DNA of 64,000 nucleotides from Limnanthes douglasii subsp. nivea. Lineage: Eukaryota > Streptophyta > Magnoliopsida > Brassicales > Limnanthaceae. A model generated the notes under the pieces. The model was not told where the DNA came from. It worked only from the letters and a program-made list of their open reading frames with translations, and did not search any database. This document shows positions 1-12,039 of this stretch, one piece after another (position 1 is the first letter of the stretch; every line of letters begins with the position of its first letter). Location of the stretch: contig JAUPFV010000002.1 of the NCBI GenBank assembly GCA_036936605.1, positions 216,745,046 to 216,809,045 of the forward strand, written 5' to 3'. A program made the position numbers and the translations under genes.

Positions 1-1140
1 ATATTAAAACAATAGATAACAAAAACTCACCACTGTTACCATCTTTAGCTATGACAGATATCAACACTCCTTTATATTTCCCCGTTAAAAAATAACTATC
101 AATAAATAAAACTTGACGACAAGAATTGAAATCATAGAGACAAGAACTGAATGATACGTAACAACGCTTGAAAATATTGGTTTCCAAAGAATACTCCAGT
201 ATGTTATCACTGCTGCTATCAAGAACCTTCAATGTTTTAAAATAATTATTAAGTAATTTATATGAAGTAGAACTATCTTCATATACATCCCTCTTAACTT
301 TCTCTAAAGCAAGCTATGAAACACGGTAATAAATATCTAAATCGTAGTTAGTTTTTAAAAATGATTTCACGTTTGTAGCTGTATTATCAACTCTCATCCT
401 AACGCAGTCACGTATTTCGTTTGAAATCAAATCTGATGGCAAATGCTTTCTATTTTCTTTACTAAAACCAATCCCACATGTATCAGTTTGGACATACTTT
501 TTAATAAAAAAAATCCAGTAGACCTCTCTTGTTTAGCATATAGTCTCTAAGGACAACCCTTTGAATCTTTTTCCATGCAACAAATAATTACTCTTTGTTT
601 ATTGTTATGCAAATATTTACAAGCAAAACCTTCTTATAAACCCAACCAACTAACAACTAATCTTAAACCTACTCCACATTCTTCAAACACCTACCCAACA
701 CCACTAATTTCATTAACCCAACCAACAATAGCAAGTGCTTTGTGCTTGTGTCAAATAGCATTAACACCAGAAGTTTCACCAGTTTCTTCACAAACAATAT
801 CTTTATTTGAAGCTTCGAATATACTTTAAGTAGTTTTTTAATATTATCAGCAACAACAACATCACCTTCAACTTTAATAGTAACAATCGAAACACCCAAA
901 CTATCAACAACTGACACCAAATTAATTAAATCACCACCACAACCTAAGATAACGTTTTCTAGATCACCACAAGATTATCTTAATTTGAATTTACCCAAAC
1001 CAACGTATCATATCTACTTAAAACAAATTTAACAATATCTTCAAACTCAACAAACACACCAAAATCACAAATTGCAAGCTATCCATTTAGTTTAAAAATA
1101 CACCATCTACTATTAGACTTAACGTACCTGCAATAAATAA
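1..1140 (-). pseudogene. MULE A: MuDR-type transposase fragment, degenerate
   Basis: On the minus strand the translation follows the usual order of a plant Mutator-like transposase. A zinc-binding DNA-binding region comes first (about 640-420), with the blocks KGCP*RLYAK and QTDTCGIGFSKENRKHLP; the conserved Trp of the CPW motif is a stop. It is followed by NEIRDCVRMRVD. The start of the DDE transposase domain reads CRQVLFIDSYFLTGKYKGV and SVIAKDGNSGEF near the window edge; the first catalytic Asp lies in IDSYF. There is an in-frame stop near 330 and a frame change near 500. The part from 1,140 to 640 fits the MULE N-terminus only loosely. The protein continues beyond base 1, so its C-terminus is not visible. 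It would have cut and pasted its own element; this copy is inactive. Sure of the family, unsure of the 5' limit. Confidence 0.8.
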
Positions 1141-1184
1141 ACAAAATAAACAAGTTTTGAACCTATCATTACAGTAAAAAATAC

Positions 1185-1436
1185 ATATGTTTCACAGGTG
1201 TCATTAGAAAAATATGAATGTTTTCTCAACTAGCACTAAATAGGTTTAGGGTGTAACTGTACAAAGGAATACATATGTTTCGCATCTACCATTCGAAAGT
1301 AAAACACGTTTCGCATCCATTGGTAAGAATGTTTCACATCTATCAAAAAAATGTTTTGCATCTACCATTCCAGAGACATACACGTTTTGCAACTATTATT
1401 ACGTACAAAATAAACACGTTTCGCATCTCCTACAGA
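1185..1436. repeat. Degenerate array of TTTCGCATC motifs beside MULE A
   Basis: Seven imperfect copies of a motif close to YRYGTTTYGCATCTAYCATT, spaced 20-50 bp, lie just upstream of the transposase fragment. Examples of the core are GTTTCGCATC, GTTTCACATC, GTTTTGCATC and GTTTTGCAAC. The variation is largely C to T or G to A, as expected from decay of methylated CpG. The place, in the subterminal or leader region of a MULE, suggests the motif belongs to the element. Confidence 0.6.
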
Positions 1437-4400
1437 TAAGCCCGGAAACGTTTTACGCGAACATAAATTTCACAAACACATACTAGAGACTAAAATCAAC
1501 GAAACATTAACTACAATACGACAAATAAACTACATTAGCACATTCAAACTAAAAAATTAAATGGAAATTCGACTTTCCAGAGTATATAAAGAACAACAAC
1601 GGATTTAACCAAAACAGATGTTTCAAACTCAAATTGACTTTCCAAACACACAAAGATGGAGTAAATTCGCAGAATCAAGTAAAAACACAATCAAAATTAT
1701 ACGAAAAGAAAATAAAAACAATATATCGAGTAAAAAATTGATTACCACCTATAATAGTAGGGCACTATTCTTTTCACATAGAGAGACAAAAAATTAAAGA
1801 AAAAAAGGTAAAGTATGAGTGTTAAAAGCTTTTATATAAGTGAGCAGGGATATTTAGGGTAATATTGAATCTTAAATTGTATGTATCTAACTAAAACTGT
1901 CTTTTTCGAAAAAACATGAAAATATGGAGGTTTTTGGATCTTAAATGATACTCAATCCTACATTTATTTTATCGAAAACAAGATAGCTGTTTGTTGGAAC
2001 CGACTTCTATTTTTTTTATTCCTTTAGAAAAAATTATTTTAGTCCAAAACAAACAAAAACATAAAAAAAAATGATTTTAGTATAACAAATATATAAAAAA
2101 TAGAATTTAATTAATTCATAATATTACTTTTAAATGACATTAAATACTTTAGTTATATATATTTCTCGTCAATCATAATGTTTTTCTAAATAATTGTTTA
2201 TTTTAAAGTTTTAAATTTTCGAAATAATTAATTATCATTCTTATTTTTATTTTATAAAATATAATAAAGAAATAATAAATTTTGGATATAAAATATTAAT
2301 TTTGTTATTTTTTGAACATAATCATTTGTAATTTGATGAATAGATTAGAATAAATTTATAACACGAACGAACTAGAACATATATAAGAGAGATAAAACTA
2401 TCTCGTAGTGTTTTTTTACCATGAAACACGATATCAATTTTGATAGTAACATTCTACACAACTGTTGTTTTTTGTTTTTAAATTTGCAAATCTAATAAAA
2501 AATCGATTTTACTTTCATTTTTCTAGAACACGAAATCGAGATCGAGATGAGAAAAAATAAATTTTTAATTAGAAAAAAAAAAGAAAATATATAAAAACAA
2601 AACATAAAGATTAGAAAATAAGAACATAAACTAAATAAATAATAAGAGTAATAATAAATAAATATTATAAAACCGTGACACGTGAGTGTGAGTGATTGAA
2701 TATATATAAAATATTATGAAAACAACTAAAGATAAAAAATATTATCATTTTAATTTATAACTAAAGTTACAATTGTGATATAAATAAATAAATAAATAAA
2801 AATTGTTGACTTTTAGCAAAAGGAATTTTCGATTCTATACTTCTTAAATTTTCAAATATAATTTTATTCTAATTCGTCTTTTATTTCAACAATACAATCA
2901 ATTTTAATCTTTCATCTTCAAACTTTACTATTTGAAAATGAAGATAAGTTTTTACTGTTTTTTATAACTTCTTTCTCTTTTTAATGTCAGCTACCGTCTC
3001 AATTTCTTCAATGACTCATTTTATTTTTTTTAGGCTGATAAATTCGTTTAAATACTTTAGTACTTACCCTTTGTAGCGTTGCCATCATTAACCAACAAAT
3101 GAAAGACATGTTCTTCCTTTTTGTGGGGCTTTAGGTTTTTTTTTTGTGCATGAAGATGATTTCTCATTCCAGTAGGTTTAGTCCATGCATGAAGATGATT
3201 GCTCATCACAGTATTTTTTTCTAACATCCATACGTTATCCAAGTAATCAACAATATCTACACCTTCTATCAGAGAGCTTCCAAGACTTTTGGTCTCCATG
3301 TTATCATGTTAGACACCTAATTTGTGTATTTATCTTCTCAAAATCACACTATTCCTCTCAGTAAATCCATATTAAAAGTTAGTGCAAAAAGTTCATGAAC
3401 AACAGTTACAAAAAACTTGTCCAATATAGAGAGAGGGTGATATTAAAATCTAACATGCTTTTTGAATTCTCATTTTCTTGTTTCTCCTCCATGACGAGAA
3501 CTAGAAAAGGTATGCAATCTACTAAAAACACCTTAGTCAAAACAAGAAGACAAAAACGTCACAAAACAAAGATAACTTACATGGTTCCAACAGTCAACCC
3601 GCATTTGTGAACATGAAAAGTAACGAGTTACTCTGGGTGGTATCATTTTACCTCTCTTAGGTGACTCATGTGGTGCATGTCTCTTATAAATCCAAGCCAT
3701 CTGATGACGTATTGGATTTTATTGACATGCATATTCTTGAACATGCAGACCATTAAGACCCCAACCTCTTTCCACCGAATCTACCCAACTCGTCAGTGGT
3801 TTTCTAAGCCCAAGACTTAGCTTACAAATAAAACATCGCCAAGGCACGAAGGCTCCAAGATGAACTACCTCCTTCGTCACATTCCCCTACCAACATTCAA
3901 ATGCATTTGTATATACAGGTGGACGTTGAAGAAGACCATTATAAAATATAAGAGTCTACATATAACCTCAAGATCAATCAGGCTTTGAACCTTCATTTCA
4001 GCGAACTTTGTCTTTACCAAGCCAATTGTGAAACACTCGCCCCCCGCGATTACGACAACCTCTTCCTAAAGTCATCAGTCTCAATCAACTCTACAATCCA
4101 GTCAAAATTCATTAATAACTAGTCTTCAAATCCTATAAGATATTTTTCATCCATCGGAGATCCATCATATACCGGAGTTGCTTTAACCATGCACTTATTG
4201 GTTGTCACAATCCAACCCTTTGAACTGTTCTTGATATCTTCGCTCGATTCTAATTTTAACCCTCCTTATTTTAGTATCTCAACCTTTTAGTTACCTCTAT
4301 TGCACCTTAGTCTCTTTTGGACCAACACGAGACTAACCCAACTTATCCAGTTACCAAGTTCATACCCAAGTCCTAAGGTACTTCTTCTACTTCTACTCTT

Positions 4401-5100
4401 TACCCTCAAAGCTCACATGCTAGTCCAAATATCATATCCAAATTTGGTACAATATTCACAATCCCACTTCCAACCCATCAAATATTTAAAAATGTTTCAA
4501 TATGTTTTCAGCAACCAGCCCCAATTCAACTTTGCACATCGTTCTTTATATCCTTCATGAAGTTACAACCCATGCTCTTCAACACTCATTATCACTACAT
4601 TCACTTTTGAACCATAACCAAAATAAACTACAATATCAAAACATCTGAGACCAATTTCCTTCCACCATAACTCGCCCCATCAACTTCATTAGTACTAGTA
4701 ACCCGCATGTAAGCTGCATACCCTTCATCTCTTTAGGTCTAACTCTTCTTAGTCATTATATGTCATCCATTCATGGCTGTGACAATAGAGTTAGAGCTAT
4801 CATATCACGATCTAATAGTAGAAAGTATGCTCATCATTACCTCCAGATTTTTACGACAACACAACTGGGCTCCTCAAGAATTAAATGACTATACTTTAGA
4901 GCCTTCTCCTCTTACTATTTCCATCATCATCCAAATAAGAATGTCTTACAGTATCCCTTGTTTTATATTCTAACGATTACCCATATCATGATAACCTATA
5001 CTGTTGTTCTTTCACACTTGTTCCGATAAATCTTTCACACATCGATCTCTCTGCATGCTCCCTGGAATTTGGACAAAATAGTCTTAGCCCCTCAGGATAA
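1437..5100. other. AT-rich intergenic stretch, no gene recognised
   Basis: About 3.7 kb of mostly AT-rich sequence with poly-A and poly-T runs and a short TAAA repeat near 2,785. At 3,057-3,299 the minus strand has an 80-codon frame with an internal repeat (SNHLHAWTK and RNHLHAQKK); I recognise no family. From 3,650 to 5,100 the base composition is less AT-rich and all frames are broken. It may be the eroded 5' part of the LINE that follows, but I see no domain there. Confidence 0.4.
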
Positions 5101-5169
5101 TTGTTCGAAAATGGCTATAAAAAATATATAATTTATAAAATATCAAGAAAATAAGATTATTATTCATTT

Positions 5170-5800
5170 GAATGTTATTAATTTCAAAAGAACGATTAGG
5201 CCAAGTATATTTTGGGTTATTTCATGTGCAAAAAAGTGACCTTCTATATGGTTTAGGAAATCGCTACCAAGATGTGGGAGATGCATGACATGCGACAATG
5301 CAAGATCACTCATTTAGGTTAATTCTACTTTCGCTTTAGCTCTACAAAGAATGCAATAATTAATTTAGAAAATAATCATTGGTTTTTCGATATGCATCTT
5401 ATTTTTCTGAAAAAATAAGAACTAATAATGTTCACGGTCAAAGATTCTCTCAATTTCATCCATTTATGGGTTAAGCTCCGTAACATTTCTCATGAATTTT
5501 AGACGAAACAGGGTTTAAGTTACATCACTAGTGTTCTTGGGACATCGATATATGTTGACACGTACACAACTAACAAGATAAGGCTCCGTTTTGCAGTGCC
5601 CTGTATTATTATGAGTGTTCTGACAACTTTCTAGAGGATTTCAAAATTAAATGTTTGGGTAAGCCATCCATCTTGAGAGTTGAGTATAAAATCCATCCCA
5701 TGAACTGTAAAAGTATGCCATCTTCCAAGACATCACCATTTCCAAGGAATCTGACTTTACTGCTGCTAAGGTAACATCTCCTCATGCTCGCAATAGAACC
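5170..5800 (+). pseudogene. LINE A ORF1: DUF4283-like gag remnant
   Basis: Joining three frames gives a recognisable DUF4283 pattern. YMVQEIATKMWEMHDMRQCK resembles the start of the domain. It is followed by a block ending ENNHWFFDMHLIFLKK, then LWVKLRNISHEF, SYITSVLGTSIY and YTTNKIRLRFAVPCI. After it comes SILRVEYKIHPMNCKSM, which is where the zinc knuckle normally begins. In the family this protein binds element RNA and forms the ribonucleoprotein particle. Stops and frame changes occur about every 60 codons, so this is a fossil. No intact CCHC knuckle is seen. Confidence 0.65.
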
Positions 5801-6099
5801 CAAAAGTTAAGCATGTCGTTAATCATCAACCCGGTGATAACATGCTCCTCGATCAGTAATCTATCGTAAGTTTTTTTCTCTAATCTTTTTCATAACACTA
5901 TAAGGATATATCAAATTTAGTCTTACTAATCACATAGCCTTAATTTGCCTTATCGAAAGTAAAGTGCAAGATAATAAGGTCGATAATATTATGTGATCTA
6001 TGTTTCTTTAATGGTACTATAAAACTAACCACTCAACCCATCCTTTAGGTAGAAATTGACTTGCTTTGAACCCTAGTGTTTACACATTTGAAGTCATGA

Positions 6100-6520
6100 A
6101 ATCTTCTCCTTATCAAATTTATTGTATCATCTCTTACATCTCTTTTAATATCATTTTACTCCTTTTTCACTATCTATGATTTCAATAATATCTCTGCTCA
6201 TTCTCTTATCTGGAAATATTTGATATTCATCTCGACTAACCGCTCCAAAACGCTATGGGTGTCTTAGATGATTTCAACGTTATTTGTAAACTAGATGAAC
6301 AAACATGCAACTCAGACCTATGAATTTCCTCAATTAAGGATTTCAATAACTGTTGTAATACTTGTGAGCTTAATGATCTAAGATCTATTGGATTCCAATT
6401 CAATTGGTCTAATATGAAAGTAAAAAACCATATATCCTCCAAAATCGACAGAATCATTGTTAATTTTTTTTAGGTTTTCTTCCCTGATTTATTTGCCCAT
6501 TATGGCTACTTATGTACCTC
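6100..6520 (+). pseudogene. LINE A endonuclease remnant
   Basis: The stretch DDFNVICKLDEQTCNSDL near 6,260 matches the GDFNVI motif of the AP-type endonuclease of plant LINEs, with the Gly changed. It is followed by SNMKVKNHISSKIDRIIVN, matching the usual W-x-N-x(n)-K-x-LDR stretch. This nuclease nicks target DNA to prime reverse transcription. Only about a third of the domain is recognisable, and frames are broken on both sides. Confidence 0.55.
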
Positions 6521-7279
6521 ATACCATACGCTTATATATATCTTTCTCAACGCCCTTTGGTATACCACAAAAAACCTTTATGCTTCTTTAATATTTGGCA
6601 AATCTCACCCATAATGAAACTAAATTCTTACCACTATGTAAAATCTCCCAATTGATGGTTTTTACATGTCAATCATCCCTGCTAATAAGAGTTGCTTATA
6701 ATGTTCTCTTTCAACGCTTAATAAAAAATTAATTAACAACAACAATGAAAAGGTATCAACTGCCAAGAATATCATATTTCAAGCCCATTGATAATTGGTT
6801 GTTGACCTCTTTACTTTGTCTCTCATTGGAGACGAGATCAATACCTCTTAAAACTTCATATTCATGAGTAAATCCCCTAAAATATGACTTAAACTAGGTG
6901 ATCATAACTCTAAATTTTTCCATAGCCTTATTAAACCCCATATTGCTCGCAATAAAATCATCTTCATCAATGATTACCTTAGAAGCCCTTGCACTTCCCC
7001 TCAAGGTGTCGCCAATATATTTTTTCATCACTTCTCCAACCTCCTTGGGTAAAAAACTCTCTTAACTACCTTGACCTGAGTCGTATCAATAACCTCATCA
7101 CATCCAAGCCCAACCATAAGGATAAGGCCCATATAATTTCCCCTTATCACCGATGATGAAATTAAAAACGACCTTTTGGTATCGATATTAACAAATCTTC
7201 CGACCATGACGACTTCAACTACAGTTTCTTTAAATCTTCACGGTTAATCGTAGGTAACAAGCTCTATAAAGTGGTTTAT

Positions 7280-8080
7280 TCAATAATTGTATGGACCCGA
7301 ATTAGAATATAACTCAAATTAATCTCATACCTAAAATGGACAATCCATCATCCCCTTCTTATGTTAAACCCATTGTGTGTTGTAGAGTTATTTATAAAGT
7401 CATCAAAAAAATTATTTCCAATAGAATAAATGATTATATTCCTTCTCTAACTGAATATTCTCAATTTGTCTCTATTCCGGACCGCAACTTCTCAGATAAT
7501 ATCATTATATCTCAAGAACTCCTTCATTGATATACCACTAACATATAAGGTATAATGATTGCTCTAAAAAAAATTATCTCATGATTTTTTTTGATAATGT
7601 GTATCTGTGCATTCTTTTCGATATTCTTATTTCTATGAATTTCCCCATTTAAATGATCTCATGGATAATTTAATGTATTTACCTTTTTTTTACATTGTAA
7701 ATATCAATGATAACGCTTTTGACCTTTAAAAGAAAAATAAGCCTACAACAAGGAGATTCTATTTTCTATATTTTCTTTTCATAATTGTTATGTAAGTCAT
7801 CTATAGTATTTTGAAGTTTTTACTTGTTTTTTTACTATAAGTATAATAAGCTTTGAATAATAAATATGTACTCACCAATGAACTTGTACTAATACTAACT
7901 TAATCAATTTGATTAAATAAGGTCTTGAAGATTCAATCTCCCTCTCGGGCCTCCATATTTGATAAAGAGCTAAATCTTAGCAAAAACCTTCATCAAAACA
8001 TCATTAACATTATTGGCTTCAAAATTGAAATCCTTCTTGTTTGTTATTTAGAAGTCAATTTGATCACTTTTAAACTCTAA
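7280..8080 (+). pseudogene. LINE A reverse transcriptase remnant
   Basis: VCCRVIYKVIKKIISNRIND and SIPDRNFSDNIIISQELLH match RT blocks usually written RPISCCNVIYK and DNILLAQEL. Further on, FDILISMNFPI and NKPTTRRFYFLYFLFIIVM follow the pattern of the next blocks, and SPSRASIFDKELN with NIINIIGFKIEILL resembles the region after the active site. The FADD active-site box itself is lost. At least five frame changes are needed. The match ends close to the hairpin at 8,102. Confidence 0.65.
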
Positions 8081-8101
8081 TATAATGATTGAATACCTAT
8101 T

Positions 8102-8149
8102 TTTGGTAAGGTCATTGCTCTTTTTGGTAAAAGCAATGACCTTACCAAA
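8102..8149. repeat. Perfect 18-bp inverted repeat (hairpin, 12-nt loop)
   Basis: Arms TTTGGTAAGGTCATTGCT (8,102-8,119) and its exact complement (8,132-8,149) flank a 12-base loop. Just after the right arm the string ATCATTAACATTATTGGCTT repeats a segment found at about 8,002, inside LINE A. The right arm plus copied segment look like one local copying event. Confidence 0.85.
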
Positions 8150-8159
8150 CATCATTAAC

Positions 8160-8720
8160 ATTATTGGCTTTTGGTTTTATTTTTTAGAACCGGACCGGAC
8201 CGTTAAGCTTTCAGTTGGGTCCAATTCAGTTTGGTTGCAGCTCCGGTTCTGTCTGAGTTCAATTCGATTCCGTTTTAGTCTATTTTGGTTTGGTCCGGTT
8301 TTGTTTTGTCCGTTCATCGGGTCCACCTAAAAAAATTAAATTAAAATTTCAAATTTTCACTTAAATAAATAACATAAAAATTAAAGTTTAGAAGTTAATC
8401 TTTGATTTTTATTAAAAATTGGCAATTAACTATTAATTTTGGCAATATAATGTATAAAAAAAAAAAAAAGTTTAACGGTTTTATTGGTTCGATTCCTTAT
8501 CATTTCTACCGGTTTATCGATTTTATCGGTTCGATTCCGTATTGGTTTCATCAGTTTACCGGTTTATCGGTTCCACCGGTTTATCGATTTTATCAGTTCA
8601 GTTCCTAATTGGTTCCGGTTTTTAAGATGAAAACACAAACCAGACCGTTAAGATTCGGTCCGGTTCTTATCGGTTTCGTTTCGGTCCGGTTCTCCAGAAT
8701 CGTTGGCAGCCCTACCCTTG
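8160..8720. repeat. CCGGTT-rich degenerate repeat, possibly a hAT-type element
   Basis: Dense imperfect repeats of GGTTCGATTCCGGTTTATCGG type occur at 8,185-8,330 and 8,470-8,700, separated by AT-rich sequence. The ends are inverted relative to each other: ACCGGACCGGACCGTTAAG at 8,190 and GTTAAGATTCGGTCCGGTTC at 8,647. The right edge ends GTTGGCAGCCCTA, like the ends of many plant hAT elements. No target duplication was found. Confidence 0.45.
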
Positions 8721-9739
8721 ATATATGAAAATAATTACTATATTAATAAACTTATAAATAAAATTTCAACAACTTTTTACATCAGCTTTATTCTTAAATT
8801 TTAACATATCACTATAAATCTAAATTCCATTTAGCCTAAACCTCACGACTCATAAATATCGTATAAAAAATATTAATTATTAAAATTTTATGAATGTTTA
8901 AAATATTTTATTAGATATCTTTTAATATTTTTTTTAAAAAATCATTATTATTTTCAATAATCAAATAATATTTATTTATATGAAAATAAAAAGGTAATTC
9001 TGAACGATAGTGTTAAGTATATTAGATTATTTATACTAATGAAAGTTTTGAACAATAGTTAGTATAAGAGAAGGTTTGAAGTTGAGACGAAAGGGAAGCA
9101 ACCTGTTAGAAGGTGGGTGGGTTGTGGGTTGGGTAATTTAATTTCAGGTTAGATTATGATTGAACAGTTTTAATTAATAAAGTAGGATTTTGGTTGGATT
9201 TTTTTATGAATTTGGGTCGGGTTTGAGTTATAATATAAGGTTAATGATGGTAGGTAAAATTAAAAAGGTTAAATAATGTTTTTAACAACTTTTATATCAA
9301 TCTGATTTTAGTCTATTTTTCATGACATATAGTTTATCGACTAAAAATAGTCTGGTTTTAATCTCTTGACTATATATTTTTGATAAAATTAGTCTTCGAT
9401 TATGTTTATTTAGATGGATAACTTTATAAAAAATAAATAGTTAAAAAACTAACGTTATCGAAAATAGGTAGTCGAATATTAACACACGTTCATAATCAAT
9501 AAACCAATTATCTTTTAAAATTAAAGAAATTACACCACTCAACTATTATACTTTCATCTAATACCCAGCTTCATTTTTATTATTACTTAATACTCATCTC
9601 GTCTATATAACTCACAATCAATACCTAATTTTTAAATAATACCTCAAATACCCACACTTCATCACCAGTAATGTAACCACCACTTACTCTAGAAGCACAA
9701 TCCATATTTCTTCATTTTTCTTTTTATTTTATTTTTTAA
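8721..9739. other. AT-rich intergenic stretch
   Basis: No coding region, RNA gene or clear repeat is visible in this kilobase. Short C-rich strings near 9,535-9,660 are the only departure from the AT-rich background. Confidence 0.4.
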
Positions 9740-10440
9740 AAGGTCATATCTTTCAAACTGGAGTTCGAAAAATATATTCTTAAAAGTACCATCATTTTTG
9801 TTTTTTAAGATGAACAAAACTATATTCATTGATGATATTTTTTTTAAAACAATTCACCGGTAAAATGCGAGTTTTTTAAAAATTAACCATGAGAGTTCTT
9901 TGAAAATCAATCATGTGAGTTCTTTGAAAAATTAAACATGTGAGTTCTTTAAAAAATCAATCATGAGAGTTCTTTAAGAAAAATCAAAGATGCGAGTTCT
10001 TTGAAATAACAATCACGAAAGTTTTTCGAAAAATCAAAGACGAGATTTTTTTTGAAAATTTCTTTAAAAAATTAACAATGTTATTTTGTTTGAAAAATCA
10101 ATCATGCGAATTCTTTGAAGAATTACACATGCGAGTTCTATGAAATATCAATCATGCGAGTTCTCTGAAAAATTAATAATAAGAGTTCTTTGAAATATCA
10201 ATAAAGAGAGTTCTTTAAAAAATCAATTATGAGAGTTCTTTGACAAATCAATTATGTGAGTCATTTGAAAAAAATCAATTATGAGAGTTATTTAAAAAAT
10301 AACTCATGCGAGTTCTTTGAACAACATATAAAAAAATAAAGTAAAATATCATTAATGGATCTACTTTTGTTCGTCTTAAAAAAACAAAGTCGATAATTCC
10401 ACAGTACGGTTTGAAATATACAGATTTTTTAAAATAAAAA
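9740..10440. mobile_element. Foldback-like element with inverted ends and internal minisatellite
   Basis: The left side (9,740-9,842) contains ATCTTTCAAACTGGAGTTCG and AAGATGAACAAAACTATATT. The complement of the right side (10,345-10,440) contains ATATTTCAAACCGTACTG and AAGACGAACAAAAGTAGAT in the same order. This is an inverted repeat of about 95 bp enclosing a tandem array. The same sequence family occurs as direct repeats at 42.0-42.9 kb. No target duplication was identified, so the outer limits are uncertain. Confidence 0.55.
9858..10326. repeat. Minisatellite, about 17 units of about 27 bp
   Basis: Imperfect tandem copies of AATCAATCATGCGAGTTCTTTGAAAA. Units vary at the ATGCGAG core (ATGAGAG, ATGTGAG) and by small indels. 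The CG to TG or CA changes suggest an old, methylated array. Confidence 0.8.
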
Positions 10441-10648
10441 TAAAAGAAAAAAGTAAGAAAAAGAATTTTGAAACAAATAACTCTTATATAAAGTACCGAA
10501 TCTATTTTTGTCCATTATTTCGACTGAGGTACTAATTGTCCGGAAATAGTATTTTTGTCCATTATTTGGACTAAGATACCAATTATCCGAAAATAGTTGG
10601 TAATAAAGAAGTTGTGAGAGTATTTAGGTATTTTTCTCCTAAATTTTT

Positions 10649-10712
10649 AGGAATTGCTAAAAAAGAAGCCGAAAATATTTCGCGAAGTCGCTTTTTTTAA
10701 TAAAAAAATTAC
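10649..10712 (+). repeat. MULE B left terminal inverted repeat
   Basis: Pairs with 17,104-17,167. After the first ten identical bases the arms differ by substitutions and a few 1-2 base gaps, mostly in A or T runs. Confidence 0.75.
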
Positions 10713-11319
10713 TCCACGAAGTTATATTTTTTGACGATTTTACCCTTACAAAATCTTATTAATAGTCAAATTTTCTCCATGAAGTTACCCTAATTTCCCA
10801 AAAAAATTCGAATTCTCTACTTTCTCTTTAAAAAAATCATTTTTTAAGAAAAATAGTAATAGAAACCTAATTTAAATACATAACCAAAATTAAAATTAAA
10901 ATTAAATTAAAATTGAATTAAAACTAAACTAATACTATAATTAAACTAAAATATAAATTAAAACTAAATAAAAGGTAAAATTAAAAGAAACCCTCCCTTA
11001 CCTTTCCCCCACCTTACCATCTCCCTCATACACAACCACAAAAACTGTAAATCGCGACATCCTCACCCACAACCACACCCACCGAAAACAACAGCATATA
11101 CCCACAGACACACCCACCAGAAGAGCCACCAGAACGGAATCGACACCGGATAGAAGATTCGTCGATCATATTAAAAAAACAGTAACTGTAAGTGGATTTC
11201 GTTCTTGTTCAATCTGTTAGTTAGGTTTAGGGTAACTATTATTATGTTTGGTGGTCGGTTATTGGTTGTGGTTTGATTGTACAGATGGATGAAGCTTCAT
11301 CCATGACGGATTGTATCTT

Positions 11320-11535
11320 TTCCATATAATGGCGTCAAACACTATTTAGACGCCATCGTGTGGCGTAGGCTAGGATGCCCACACCATGCCAAAGGTGTAG
11401 GCATCCACGCCTACGCCACACGTATGACGTGGTCATCTATACATACGCCACCAGGATGGCGCTGCCGCCTTGGTTTACGTCATCACTGTGGCGTAGACCA
11501 ATACGCCCATGCTATCCTGGTAGCGTAGGACGCTT
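11320..11535. repeat. MULE B motif array (TGGCGTA / TACGCCA), left block
   Basis: About ten copies of TGGCGT or its complement, in both orientations, in about 215 bp that is much richer in GC than its surroundings. Examples are GTGTGGCGTAGG, CCTACGCCACACG, CATACGCCACC and CTGTGGCGTAGACC. It lies in the leader of the mobile-domain gene. Confidence 0.65.
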
Positions 11536-12039
11536 CAGTCGCCAGAGTAACCCGAGACCATTATTCTTGTTGGTTGGTGTGTATATTACGCGTTTATATT
11601 ATTTATTTCTTTATTAACACTTCCAAATTGACTTTGGTATTTTGAACCAACCTTGACATTTTGTACTTTATTTATTTCAGGTTATTAATCCCGTTGATGC
11701 TTCCAAGTCCGATGATAGCTATCGGACAAGGACAGTAAAGAAGTGGACTAGGGTACCCGCAGCTGGTCAGCCTGATTTAGTAGCCGATTCGGCGGTTCCG
11801 ATAGATGATCTGCCTATAGTTTCAGGACTTCATGCTTCTGAGTCCGATTTCGCTTCCACTTCCCGCAGATGACACCATCAGCCGCCACCTAGAGGGAAGC
11901 CTAGAGCTCATCCTCCTCCAGACTGTCATCACTATTCGGCGAGGCGTTCACAACCCACGTTACATACTACATTTGGATTAGAGAGGTAATATTTACATTT
12001 GTAGTTGATATATAACTTCGGTTGATTTTTAATATATAC

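Larger units (their letters stand above)
5170..8080 (+). mobile_element. LINE A (L1-like non-LTR retrotransposon), degenerate
   Basis: Three blocks in the order expected for a plant L1 element lie on the plus strand: a DUF4283-like gag (5,170-5,800), an endonuclease remnant (6,100-6,500) and reverse transcriptase (7,280-8,080). All contain many stops and frame changes. The 3' part (end of RT, RNase H, poly-A tail) is missing; sequence from about 8,100 belongs to other repeats. Neither end is defined. Confidence 0.7.

Noticed and set aside
3395..4973. Several 65-86 codon plus-strand frames
   Set aside because: No recognised domain, no shared splice pattern, and composition of broken repeat DNA.
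9858..10326. Regular short repeats as a CRISPR array
   Set aside because: Units are contiguous and imperfect with no unique spacers, and this is plant nuclear DNA.
9500..10648. Whole stretch as one element ending directly at MULE B
   Set aside because: The outer sequences at 9,540 and 10,560-10,640 are not convincing inverted repeats by eye; only the inner pair is.
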